31,072 bases of DNA, taken from a virus. The stretch's first letter is position 1; every line of letters begins with the position of its first letter. Location of the stretch: positions 1 through 31,072 of the IMG/VR virus record IMGVR_UViG_3300046462_000732, one strand, 5' to 3'. Below the pieces are notes generated by a model. That model saw only the letters and a program-made list of their open reading frames with translations. It was not told where the DNA came from and did not search any database. Position numbers and translations under genes: made by a program. Shown in pieces: positions 16,501-22,912 of the stretch.

Positions 16501-17865
16501 AACCGCCGCCCCCACGCATCCGTTGATTACGCCACCGAACATGGATGTCGGGCCCGACGACAACGCCATGTTAAGCCCATAGCGAAAGTAGTTGAGTGCG
16601 CTTCCAAACAGCGCAACGTTTTTCGTATTGTTCCCGGCTAGGTTCACGATGCCGTCGGCAAGTTGCCCGACCAAGTAGGTCGTCTGGATCGTGCATCCGT
16701 AAAAACGGATGTTGTCTGTTTGGGTGATACCTCCGGTGTTGGGACCGAGGGCTACGGCGGCGCCGCCTGCCACGTTCCTGGGGCTTGTGATCTGGCAGTC
16801 GTGAATGTCGACACCTGATGCGCCGATCGCGTTCACTTGGTCGGGACGGATCCAAAGGACGCGCTTAGCAACGCCCGCACCGTCTAACCATAGGTTTTGA
16901 ATCCGTAGACCATTCACTCCCGGACAATCCAATAACGTGCCATCGGTCGCGCCTGTCCAACGGAGCCGCACGCCCATGTTACCCGCACCCGACGCGGTCT
17001 CACCTATGAGTCGAATTGTTTGATTCGGATGACCCTGAATCGTAAGCGTCTGGTTGATGCCGTAAAACCCCGAACCCGCGACAGGAAACGGAATCCGGAT
17101 CTCGAGACTTTTCGTACTCGTCAGAGTCGCGGCGAGATTGATCGCAGCTTGAATTCCCGCTGTATCGGCAGCGTCGATTCCACGACCTGCCCCGAACCAA
17201 GCGGTGCTGATAGCTCCCGAATACTGCCGCTCCCAGCGCCCCGTCGTAAGAGCCGCTGCGGTTCCGAACCCTGGTTGGATTACGACTCCGCCGTCGTGAA
17301 GTGCGGTCGAGGTCGCGTTCCATCGGAACGTCCCACCCCCGTTATCGCCCGCTGCTGCGAAGTTCGCGACCTCGACGGTTTTGGCTCTGTTGGATCGAGC
17401 CCCCACAAGAGCCGCGATCGTCGCGAACGTCGGCGTGAGGGCAGTGCGATCCCCTTCCGTCGCTTGAGCCCACCCACGAGCGTTTGAGGAGGAATTGTCC
17501 TCACCCAAAACTTCTCGAAATGCCGGCTCGCGCCCACCATCATCCCACAATAGACCGTTCGGATCGCGCGTTACCGCGAAGATGAAACTTTTGAGGTTTG
17601 CCCCAAGCCCATCTCCGACCGTCAACTGCGCTCGATAGGTCCCGGGCGTTGTCGCCAAATAGGTAGCGTGAAACGAGTTCGGACTCGACGGTTGTGTCTG
17701 GGCGGCTCCCGCAGGCCACGCCGTGAAGGTCCAGATCGGATTCGTCTGCCCGCTCGACGATTGCGCAACGAAGTCGATCGTAGTCCCGGACCGAAGATCG
17801 ACGCGTGCGATATCCTGTGTACCGGGACTGTCTTCCTGGCTTACCGTGAAATGAGCGCCGCTCAT
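13576..17865 (-). CDS. Large tail spike with two pectate-lyase-like beta-helix domains
   Basis: A 1429-residue probable receptor-binding spike or depolymerase. Residues about 10-100 resemble an Ig/PKD-like domain (TPGTYRAQLTVGDGLG). About 219-520 is a first right-handed beta-helix, opened by ISTAWFGAGRGIDAADTAG, the usual entry of pectate-lyase-type phage spikes. About 535-605 is a small beta insertion (HLLKTGDRIEVFG, WTVTVSDANTFTLVG) of the kind often seen in phage fibres. A second helix starts near 709 (VDVLSFGAISDVAG) with DNLASFNDAIAFAQARGKEV about 180 residues later. The C-terminus (about 1340-1429) is a beta domain with TFYNDVPVKPGAIVKIFNFS, perhaps for trimerisation. Its start overlaps the upstream gene by ATGA. 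G+C is visibly lower than in the capsid genes, which suggests recent exchange. Catalytic residues cannot be assigned. Confidence 0.85.
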   Translation of the reverse strand: MSGAHFTVSQEDSPGTQDIARVDLRSGTTIDFVAQSSSGQTNPIWTFTAWPAGAAQTQPSSPNSFHATYLATTPGTYRAQLTVGDGLGANLKSFIFAVTRDPNGLLWDDGGREPAFREVLGEDNSSSNARGWAQATEGDRTALTPTFATIAALVGARSNRAKTVEVANFAAAGDNGGGTFRWNATSTALHDGGVVIQPGFGTAAALTTGRWERQYSGAISTAWFGAGRGIDAADTAGIQAAINLAATLTSTKSLEIRIPFPVAGSGFYGINQTLTIQGHPNQTIRLIGETASGAGNMGVRLRWTGATDGTLLDCPGVNGLRIQNLWLDGAGVAKRVLWIRPDQVNAIGASGVDIHDCQITSPRNVAGGAAVALGPNTGGITQTDNIRFYGCTIQTTYLVGQLADGIVNLAGNNTKNVALFGSALNYFRYGLNMALSSGPTSMFGGVINGCVGAAVLAGGNARLALYDVEAEGNNAIVNSGGGVGSGAGSILMKNCEWYMSPVNASAYTGDWDVAIDFLGGAVDIEGGLIWNQRNFAITAATNTAPIVCTAAAHLLKTGDRIEVFGALGNTSANGFWTVTVSDANTFTLVGSVGNGTYSGSGFVYVEAKTQIGSQELPTNSAFRATGCQFWISQDHPSVYDTQGNDLFGSVYAQAHDVRVALKSCIGASIASSGNSTAMPDIDMRAQRLGRYGAGSLITDTTGQLVVSGPVDVLSFGAISDVAGAADGVLSGGSVNNLQSTATTFTAADVGKIVLIHTPKTVGTGTVTTSTSFVANEGYLLTGSGTLFTTEFFTGQRIKIASAEYNVVSVASNTSAYIYPAPPSLSGQTFYRSVQHAATISALVNSHNVTISPGATVAGSSLRFCYGTDNLASFNDAIAFAQARGKEVLIPGSARAYALSGPLDQITIPGLKISGHGAATLAQSVFGSDDWLRTDLQYGSTVRVFSGGFLEVDGQPYVGPTLAHFAVVGPGYGTGTGLGRNTGLAHDWVNCKLTDVIFANFKIGIDFDTTFACTQDDLAVVGCGRGLHYIGSNTHKSIGLSAQACGVGLDLEGLGESSFTGALFQANIGQASTFFRPADNNNACNQLKFQTCHWENNADSLHLGNFIRMHAANNTTIAAIEFDMCHSGDLYTFEPTQAGTGTIVHITTIGSQFAGTVKPRWSVWTNGGSWSLVDLSNMTDTTMQLLSKGGSATPDGTFGNYYLCPINTGPTPDEISPDLLNGFEQHVIYSSSLKVNQPKFNGVNPPLWWTLTLYFRPQAGGTEITWNGNFITNPWTDAGSVSGKSSFITWIHIGSGVWVVKEYQQFDGSQVPPELQVQIISGDTSAGYGTTHDIRLTASITELALSPDGEGHIVTFYNDVPVKPGAIVKIFNFSGLFDLTIKNAGAVTLCHVPGAPTFGPGYAEIVYTINATLGGGAANWVLMNPGNCST

Positions 17866-18581
17866 AGGGGTGTCAATCCGTTCGCTGTAGAGAAGAATGT
17901 TCGAAGTTTTGCGCGGTCCGATGCAGAAGGGATTCCAGACGCGATGTAGATATCGGCGACGTCACCCCCCCACGGCTGACCGGCGTAGCTCTCGCCGATC
18001 TTAAACCCAGACGTGCCAATATCCGACGACACATTTGACGACGTCAATACGCGCGTTACGCCGTTCACGCGCACGACTACTGGAGCGCCTACTGTCAATT
18101 CCCATTCGATCAAGAATGGTTGAGTGATGTCTGGTGCGGTCGCCGTGAGTTCGGAAGCAAGTCCTCCGACACCGTCGTTCCAATAGTAACAAGCACCGCC
18201 TATGTTGGTAGGGTATAGGATCGATACTGCACCCGTCGTTCTGAATTGAAAGATCGTGCCGCCTACCGAGGTGCTGGCTTTCGCGACTGCTAGCGCGTAG
18301 CGAGGGGCTCCTGCCGCTAGGATGTCGGTGGTGTCGGCTAAGAGCTGATTACTGCCGATAGTGAAAGCGATCGTGGGTCGGCCATTAATACCGTTCGCGA
18401 TTGCGGGGCGCAAGCTAGCGTTGCTCTGTGTGCCCGTGAAAGCAGCGGGTGGTGCCGTTGTAGCCCATGCGCTTGCGGCGCCCGAAACATTCGTAACGCG
18501 TTCACGTGCCCCGAACCACGCGACTGTTTCGGGGACATCAAACGGAGACCAACCCCGCCAGTCTTGCCAGTCTTGCGGCAT
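17862..18581 (-). CDS. Lectin-like (concanavalin A/LamG fold) tail fibre protein
   Basis: A 239-residue protein that looks like a single concanavalin A-like lectin domain. VAWFGARERVTNVSGAASAW is followed by a long strand series, then GRPTIAFTIGSNQLLADTTD, and near the end GFKIGESYAGQPWGGDVADI. The 'FKIG....G.PWGGDVADIYIA' ending is the usual last strand of phage LamG-type modules. It may bind host surface sugars. It overlaps the spike gene by ATGA and shares its lower G+C content, so the two were probably acquired together. It begins right after the stop of the upstream fibre gene. Confidence 0.78.
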   Translation of the reverse strand: MPQDWQDWRGWSPFDVPETVAWFGARERVTNVSGAASAWATTAPPAAFTGTQSNASLRPAIANGINGRPTIAFTIGSNQLLADTTDILAAGAPRYALAVAKASTSVGGTIFQFRTTGAVSILYPTNIGGACYYWNDGVGGLASELTATAPDITQPFLIEWELTVGAPVVVRVNGVTRVLTSSNVSSDIGTSGFKIGESYAGQPWGGDVADIYIASGIPSASDRAKLRTFFSTANGLTPL

Positions 18582-19412
18582 TCAGGGCCCCGATAGACCA
18601 AATACCGTCGCGGTCGTTGCTGCATTGACCTTGCTGAGGGCGATCCGGATCCGCGTGCCGGCAACCTGGGTACCGAGCGATTGAGCAGTTCCGCCAACGC
18701 CCGTGACGTTGACGTTGCCCGTCACGGCTACGAACAGCCCCTTGGTACAAGTAGCGGTGACGTCCGTAGAATCGCTCGGCGTGATCGCCGTAAGGGTGTT
18801 GGGGTCCTTCAGCGCGAGTATGTCGGTGTGAAGGGTATCGAGTTTTCCCGCGAGCGTCGTCGCGAGATCCGTGTGAAGGGTTGTCCCGAGGTCGGCATGG
18901 AGGGTATCGAGCTTCGTGTTCGCGCTCGTCTGAAGCGCGCTCGTCGCGAGTCCCGCCGTCGAAACAGTCGCCGTGACGTTGACGGTTCCGGCCCCGAGGT
19001 CTCCCCCCATCGTGAACGTATAGGTGCCGGTGGCGTCTCCCCCGGGAGGCGTCACGAGCAGGAACGCGCTGATCGATCCGGCCGAATTCTCGGCCCTGTT
19101 CGTCAGCGCCGGCACCGTGAAGTACGAGAGCTTCCCGGGGTCGACCGTTTGGGTCGCGCTCAGGTACCAGGCCTGCGTGATGTCGTCGTACACGTAAAGC
19201 GCGACCGACATCGAGTTCGGACTTCCCGACCCAACGTACTGGTACCCGACCACGATGTTTTGGATCGGGAACCCGTTGATGTTGCTGATTACGCAGTCGA
19301 ACTCGGGGTTGTTCGACGTGTTCTGAGGGGCGTCGGTCGGGGCCGAGTCGGTCCCGAGCGTCGGAAACGTAGCGGCGCCGACGGAGCGGCTGAAGGCCTT
19401 GCCGAATCGCAT
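18582..19412 (-). CDS. Tail fibre or fibre-adaptor protein
   Basis: A 276-residue protein in the receptor-binding block. The first 150 residues are beta-rich (VVGYQYVGSGSPNSMSVALY, ALYVYDDITQAWYLSATQTV). Residues about 160-205 form a helical repeat, KLDTLHADLGTTLHTDLATT then GKLDTLHTDI, which looks like a short trimeric coiled coil. The last 60 residues form another beta unit ending in ATVFGLSGP. Such a layout suits an adaptor that holds the downstream lectin and spike proteins on the baseplate; this is inference. GGTAGGGG lies immediately before the ATG. Confidence 0.7.
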   Translation of the reverse strand: MRFGKAFSRSVGAATFPTLGTDSAPTDAPQNTSNNPEFDCVISNINGFPIQNIVVGYQYVGSGSPNSMSVALYVYDDITQAWYLSATQTVDPGKLSYFTVPALTNRAENSAGSISAFLLVTPPGGDATGTYTFTMGGDLGAGTVNVTATVSTAGLATSALQTSANTKLDTLHADLGTTLHTDLATTLAGKLDTLHTDILALKDPNTLTAITPSDSTDVTATCTKGLFVAVTGNVNVTGVGGTAQSLGTQVAGTRIRIALSKVNAATTATVFGLSGP

Positions 19413-19440
19413 CCCCTACCGTGGCAGCCGCCCCGCGGGC

Positions 19441-19470
19441 GTTCAACCACCGCGCCGCGCGGCGCGGTCA
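19441..19470. repeat. 20-bp palindrome, copy 3, in a 30-bp duplicated block
   Basis: The palindrome itself is 19449-19468. The flanks GTTCAACC on the left and CA on the right are also identical to the copy at 22510-22539. On the minus strand the block begins with the TGA stop of the BppU-like gene, so it sits exactly at the end of that gene. Confidence 0.92.
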
Positions 19471-19851
19471 GGAGGTAGCGCGCGTGACGTCCGGTACGAC
19501 CGAACAGATCCCGGTCTGGACGGTCGTGACGTTCCCGGTCGAGTCCATCACCTGGACGTCGTACCGGAGGTTCACGGGGTTATCGGGCAACGCGAGCGTC
19601 GGGGCCGGCGGGATCGTGACCCGAACCCGGCCCCCGAGAGCATCGACGATCGCGACTCCCGAGGTCGTGGTCGAGAGCGCGATCGTCGCGGATGCGTCCT
19701 GGTCCGATACGGTCCGCTTGGCCGTGAACCACGCCTTGCCGGCCGTCAGGTCGATTACCTGTAGGAACCCGGTCGCGGGATCCGGCCGCTTCGCGACGAC
19801 CTCGAACGCGTACGTGTCGCCGCGCGGGAACGAGATGTCCTTCTGCTCCAT
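19468..19851 (-). CDS. BppU-like baseplate protein N-terminal domain
   Basis: A 127-residue single-domain protein. SFPRGDTYAFEVVAKRPD at the start, TAGKAWFTAKRTVSDQDA in the middle and NLRYDVQVMDSTGNVTTVQT near the end follow the pattern of the BppU N-terminal-type domain. That pattern is: RGDT...f.v....d....DLTG....ft.k, then a 'G.v...ip...t..l....y.yDvq' hairpin. In other phages this domain attaches host-recognition devices to the baseplate. Here it stands alone, just upstream of the fibre genes. The stop codon shares its last bases with the palindromic repeat. Confidence 0.75.
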   Translation of the reverse strand: MEQKDISFPRGDTYAFEVVAKRPDPATGFLQVIDLTAGKAWFTAKRTVSDQDASATIALSTTTSGVAIVDALGGRVRVTIPPAPTLALPDNPVNLRYDVQVMDSTGNVTTVQTGICSVVPDVTRATS

Positions 19852-19860
19852 CCCGGGATG

Positions 19861-20421
19861 TTACGCCGTCTGGGAGACGGCTGCCCATTCGACCGAGAGG
19901 CCCTTGCCGTGGCCGAAGAGCGCGAACCCCGCGTACCCGATCGTCCGGACCGCCATCGCGACCTCTCCCCCGACGATCCAAGAATCATCGCTCGGGTGAA
20001 TCGTGACGGCGTCCGAGATTCGGGCGAGCGCCCCCTGCTCCCCACCGGCCTGAACCCCAACCAGCATCGACATATGCTGGGCGCCGTCGGGCGCGAACCT
20101 AACGGACGCGTCCTGCGTGACGTCCTCGATCTTCACGCCGGCGTTGAGCCGCACACGGGCTCGCCAGTGAAACCGCGGGAACGCCGGGTCGCAGAACATC
20201 AAAAGCTTCGCGACCGCCGACGGATGTTGCGAGAGTGGCCACCCGGCTCCCCAGGACCGCACCACGTAACCACCAGCGCCGTTCCGGAGCATCATCTCGG
20301 GCACGACCGGGATCGTCGTCGCCCCCATCGCCTCGAGCGCGGTCGCCTTCTCGCGCGAGACGAACGCGCCGTTCCAGAAGTTCCCCGTCGGATCGCTAAG
20401 TACAACGTGTTGGTTGCTCAT
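19861..20421 (-). CDS. Virion-region protein, function unknown
   Basis: A 186-residue protein with no motif I can name. It begins VLSDPTGNFWNGAFVSREKA, has AKLLMFCDPAFPRFHWRARV in the middle and a beta-rich second half (ARISDAVTIHPSDDSWIVGG). Composition and lack of charge clusters suggest a folded beta structural protein. Its ATG overlaps the upstream small membrane gene's stop by ATGA, and it ends 9 nt before the BppU-like gene. Its place at the head of the fibre block suggests a tail accessory role. Confidence 0.66.
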   Translation of the reverse strand: MSNQHVVLSDPTGNFWNGAFVSREKATALEAMGATTIPVVPEMMLRNGAGGYVVRSWGAGWPLSQHPSAVAKLLMFCDPAFPRFHWRARVRLNAGVKIEDVTQDASVRFAPDGAQHMSMLVGVQAGGEQGALARISDAVTIHPSDDSWIVGGEVAMAVRTIGYAGFALFGHGKGLSVEWAAVSQTA

Positions 20422-20561
20422 GTTCGTCCCTTTGCCTTTTCCTCGACCCAGGACGCGAGCGCCAAGCCCGTCAGGGCCGTCACGGCGCCCGCGTACGCGA
20501 CCACGACGAAGACGGCCAAGAGGATCCAGGCTGCGTCGTCGGCGGCTCGGTCGAGCTTCAT
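20418..20561 (-). CDS. 47-residue single-pass membrane protein
   Basis: A short protein, MKLDRAADD followed by a hydrophobic span (WILLAVFVVVAYAGAVTALT) and a charged tail (SWVEEKAKGRT). It starts 5 nt after the upstream stop and overlaps the downstream gene by ATGA, which makes a real gene likely. A holin or other lysis protein could look like this, but single-span proteins are common in phages and no partner lies beside it. Confidence 0.62.
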   Translation of the reverse strand: MKLDRAADDAAWILLAVFVVVAYAGAVTALTGLALASWVEEKAKGRT

Positions 20562-20565
20562 CAGG

Positions 20566-21273
20566 TCAGGGATGGCGCCGGCGAGCCGTACGGGAACCGG
20601 CGAATTGCTTCGCGCCGTGCTTCCAGGCCGGGAACGCGGCCCCAAAGACGCTCCGGACCTGGCCGCCGTCCATCAGGATCTGGTAACCACCCGCGTCCAT
20701 CGAGTAGGGAGCCGCGAGTTTTCCGAGTTGGTCGAATCTTCGGCTCGTTGGTTTTCCGTCGAAGTACTCGGGGAACACGAAGTTCGACACGCTCACCGGT
20801 GAGGTCCCGGTCGAGAGCTTCATCGGATAGCTGTCGCCTTCGACGGGGTCGCAAAGCTCGAGCGCGATCAGGGTTCCGTTCGGCATCTGGGCCCAGCGGT
20901 TCGCGATCGGGTCCCCGTAGATCTCGAGCGCCTCGTGCGAGAGCGTCACGGACACGGAATTCGGACCATCAATCTCGGTCCCGCCGTTCTGGAGAATCAG
21001 ATCGACGAAAACCTTCCCGTACGGATACCCGTGCGGATCTTGGTCGTGATACCCGAGGGCGCCCGCGACATCCGGATTGTCGAGCAACCAGAGCCGCGAT
21101 GCCGACTTCGGGACCGCGGTGACGTCGCGGAAGTACTGGACCGCCCAGGCGGCTCGTCCCCACGCGACGCTCGCGTGGCGCTGAATCTGTTGCTGGACCG
21201 CTTCCGCCATCGCTTCGACGAGGTTCGGTAGTCCGGTAAAGTGCGCCGACTTGTTCAGGATCGCGATCAGCAT
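20566..21273 (-). CDS. Conserved phage protein with SHEALE motif (possible metalloprotease-like)
   Basis: A 235-residue protein. GGAGGTAACG before the ATG is a strong ribosome site. The middle carries VSVTLSHEALEIYGDP, and about 30 residues on LIALELCDPVEGDSYPMK. The end has NFVFPEYFDG and a Gly-rich turn (AAPYSMDAGGYQILM). The spacing 'SHE.LE...DP......W......ALE.CDpVEGdsY' recurs in a family found in phages and bacteria, usually annotated hypothetical. The His-Glu pair followed by Glu and later Glu/Asp/Cys could bind zinc, but it is not a classical HExxH. It is translated just before a small membrane protein. Confidence 0.7.
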   Translation of the reverse strand: MLIAILNKSAHFTGLPNLVEAMAEAVQQQIQRHASVAWGRAAWAVQYFRDVTAVPKSASRLWLLDNPDVAGALGYHDQDPHGYPYGKVFVDLILQNGGTEIDGPNSVSVTLSHEALEIYGDPIANRWAQMPNGTLIALELCDPVEGDSYPMKLSTGTSPVSVSNFVFPEYFDGKPTSRRFDQLGKLAAPYSMDAGGYQILMDGGQVRSVFGAAFPAWKHGAKQFAGSRTARRRHP

Positions 21274-21275
21274 CG

Positions 21276-21551
21276 TTACCTCCGGGTGAGAAAGTCGGCT
21301 GCTTCCTCGCAGAGCGAGGGGGGGAAGTCCTTCGACCGTTGAGCGGCCGTGACCATCCGGGTCAGGATCTGCTTCGTGGCTTGGAAGTCATCCCAGGCCT
21401 GCTTTCGGTGCGACTCGAGTCGGGCGCATTCGTCCGCGAGTCTCGTGTCGGTCGCGATCGCTTCGTCGACCTTCTGATTCAGGATCTTGAGCTCCGCGAG
21501 AGCGCTCTGTTCCTGGGGCGCCTGATGTACTTCTTCGAATCGTTTCGCCAT
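21276..21551 (-). CDS. Small coiled-coil protein
   Basis: A 91-residue protein that is almost entirely helical, with heptad-like spacing from about residue 14 to 70 (SALAELKILNQKVDEAIATD, then a second helix). It stops 2 nt before the next gene. No clear ribosome site precedes the ATG. It is divergent from the plus-strand Cys-rich gene starting at 21586. Function unknown. Confidence 0.62.
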   Translation of the reverse strand: MAKRFEEVHQAPQEQSALAELKILNQKVDEAIATDTRLADECARLESHRKQAWDDFQATKQILTRMVTAAQRSKDFPPSLCEEAADFLTRR

Positions 21552-21585
21552 CGCCCGACCATGCCGCGGGCGCCATCCGGGGTCA

Positions 21586-21927
21586 ATGGCAACGCAAGAG
21601 CTTCACCGTTCCGCGCAGTTACCCCTTCATCCCGAAGTCCACAAGGGGGACTGCCGCGGATGCCTCGAATTCCTCTGCGGGGGGTGCGAGCGCTGGCGCG
21701 GCTTCTGCCAGGGCTGCGGCGACGATATGCCGGAGCTCTGCGACCTCTGCTACCAGGACGTCATCGAGTGGCGATCCTGGGCCCTTCTGCGCGAGCTCCC
21801 GCTTGATGATCAGATCGTAATCACTCCGATATCGGTCGGGAAAGAAAAAGCGATCGCCCCCGTCGTTATTCGCGTTCCGCCCAGGCCTGGAGTCCCGGCC
21901 GTGGGACCCGGACGACGCGAGCCCTGA
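21586..21927 (+). CDS. Cys-rich zinc-ribbon-like protein
   Basis: A 113-residue plus-strand protein with four Cys pairs: C23/C26, C31/C34, C41/C44 and C52/C55. All are C-x2-C spaced, enough to bind two zinc ions. The C-terminal third is Pro/Val-rich without Cys. It lies on the opposite strand to all its neighbours and its 3' end overlaps the ParB-like gene by 62 nt, tail to tail. No precise family is recognised. DNA or RNA binding is possible but not shown. Confidence 0.58.
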   Translation: MATQELHRSAQLPLHPEVHKGDCRGCLEFLCGGCERWRGFCQGCGDDMPELCDLCYQDVIEWRSWALLRELPLDDQIVITPISVGKEKAIAPVVIRVPPRPGVPAVGPGRREP

Positions 21928-22246
21928 CGGTTCGGTTCCCGAGAATCCGGTTGGCCTCGACCCGGTGATGACCGTTGTGCAGGTACAGGACGCCCCCGCT
22001 CGCGACCACGATCGGTAGGTCCTGCGCGAAACCGTTCTTCGAGACGTCGTCCGGTTCGCCTTTCCCGCCCCGCTCGACGTAGTGCTGGACGCGCGACTTT
22101 CGAACCGTGTGCTGGACCGCGTGAAGATCCCGGATCGGCACGTCGCGAATATCCGCGGCGTCGAACTGGGAACGCGTGATCTTCCCCCCGTACCCCTTCT
22201 TCCCGTCCCGGTACGGGAGCGTCACGTCCTCGAAGTCGGAAGCCAC
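21866..22246 (-). CDS. ParB-like nuclease-domain protein
   Basis: A 126-residue protein with a compact ParB/Srx-like core. It has a strand and helix (IRDVPIRDLHAVQHTVRKSR), a loop, then LPIVVASGGVLYLHNGHHRV near residues 77-95 and a closing strand (VRARVVRV). LHNGHHR corresponds to the 'l.dGhHR' motif of ParB-domain proteins, which bind nucleotides or nick DNA in some relatives. It starts with GTG at 22246, 3 nt after the upstream stop. No HTH DNA-binding domain follows, so this is a stand-alone phage version rather than a partition protein. Confidence 0.8.
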   Translation of the reverse strand: MASDFEDVTLPYRDGKKGYGGKITRSQFDAADIRDVPIRDLHAVQHTVRKSRVQHYVERGGKGEPDDVSKNGFAQDLPIVVASGGVLYLHNGHHRVEANRILGNRTVRARVVRVPRPGLQAWAERE

Positions 22247-22249
22247 GGC

Positions 22250-22480
22250 TCAGTTGGGGCGCTGGGGCGGATCCCGGCGGAGCGCTTCTGTCGCGTCTTG
22301 AACGAGCTCCTCGAGAGACTCGCGATCGAGCTGGATCCAGAATCCCTTCCGCTCGTCCGGTCCCGGGTCCTCGTTGAGCGTGACGACGAGCCCGAACTCG
22401 TCGTCAGTGATCTTCCGAATCTCGAGGTCGTGAACTTCCCCGCCGTCGGCCGGGTCGAGGTCGTCGCGGGGATCTGCCAT
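22250..22480 (-). CDS. Small acidic protein, function unknown
   Basis: A 76-residue acidic protein (MADPRDDLDPADGGEVHDLE, later FWIQLDRESLEELVQDATEA). The start at 22480 removes a Pro-rich upstream extension that overlaps the repeat. Two strands followed by a C-terminal helix are likely. It lies 29 nt downstream of the 30-bp palindromic block and just ahead of the ParB-like gene. No homologous family is recognised. Confidence 0.6.
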   Translation of the reverse strand: MADPRDDLDPADGGEVHDLEIRKITDDEFGLVVTLNEDPGPDERKGFWIQLDRESLEELVQDATEALRRDPPQRPN

Positions 22481-22509
22481 CTCGGGAGCCTCGCACCCCC
22501 CGGGGGGCC

Positions 22510-22539
22510 GTTCAACCACCGCGCCGCGCGGCGCGGTCA
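22510..22539. repeat. 20-bp palindrome, copy 4, in a 30-bp duplicated block
   Basis: The palindrome is 22518-22537. The whole block is identical to 19441-19470, including GTTCAACC on the left and the CA that completes the TGA stop of the minus-strand gene ending at 22537. Two unrelated genes thus end on the same 30-bp element. Confidence 0.92.
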
Positions 22540-22776
22540 GACCTGCCGGACCGTAATCTCGGCCTGCCCGACCCCGAAGTGAATGAGCGCAGCCTTACGG
22601 GCCTCGAACCACGTCTGGGCCATCACGCGGAACGGAGCCGACCCTTCGACGGGTTGGCCGCACGACGTCCGGGTCGCCTCCCACGGAATAGGGCGATCCG
22701 GCGGGACCGCGCACTCGTGCTCCTTCGGCCCCCGGGACTTCGGAGCGCTGCCTCTAGCGTGCCTTCTTTGCGCCAC
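22537..22776 (-). CDS. Small protein with conserved C-terminal segment
   Basis: A 79-residue protein starting with GTG at 22776 after GGGAGCGG. The N-terminal half is basic and then Cys/Pro-containing (KEHECAVPPDRPIPWEAT). The C-terminal half, FRVMAQTWFEARKAALIHFG then AEITVRQV, resembles small phage proteins in which a helix is followed by a strand. It overlaps the upstream 52-residue gene by 23 nt and ends in the repeat block. Function unknown. Confidence 0.6.
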   Translation of the reverse strand: MAQRRHARGSAPKSRGPKEHECAVPPDRPIPWEATRTSCGQPVEGSAPFRVMAQTWFEARKAALIHFGVGQAEITVRQV

Positions 22777-22912
22777 GGCCCGCTCCCTTTCGCTTGAAGT
22801 GTTCGACTTCGGCCAACCGTTCCTTCGCCTCGCTCATCGTCAGGTCCGGGCGGCTGAGCGGCTTCCCCGCTTCGCTCGTGACCTGGTGCCCCTGTTTCGT
22901 TTTCTTGATCAT
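22754..22912 (-). CDS. 52-residue basic protein
   Basis: A short gene reading MIKKTKQGHQVTSEAGKPLS, then RPDLTMSEAKERLAEVEHFK and a Lys/Arg/Gly tail. It starts inside the stop of the phosphoesterase gene (ATGA overlap) and overlaps the next gene by 23 nt, so it fits the translational chain exactly. The layout of a short beta hairpin with 'K.G..V.SE.GKpLS', then 'a..RL..VE.FK', is that of small phage proteins annotated hypothetical. Nucleic-acid binding is possible from its charge. Confidence 0.72.
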   Translation of the reverse strand: MIKKTKQGHQVTSEAGKPLSRPDLTMSEAKERLAEVEHFKRKGAGRGAKKAR

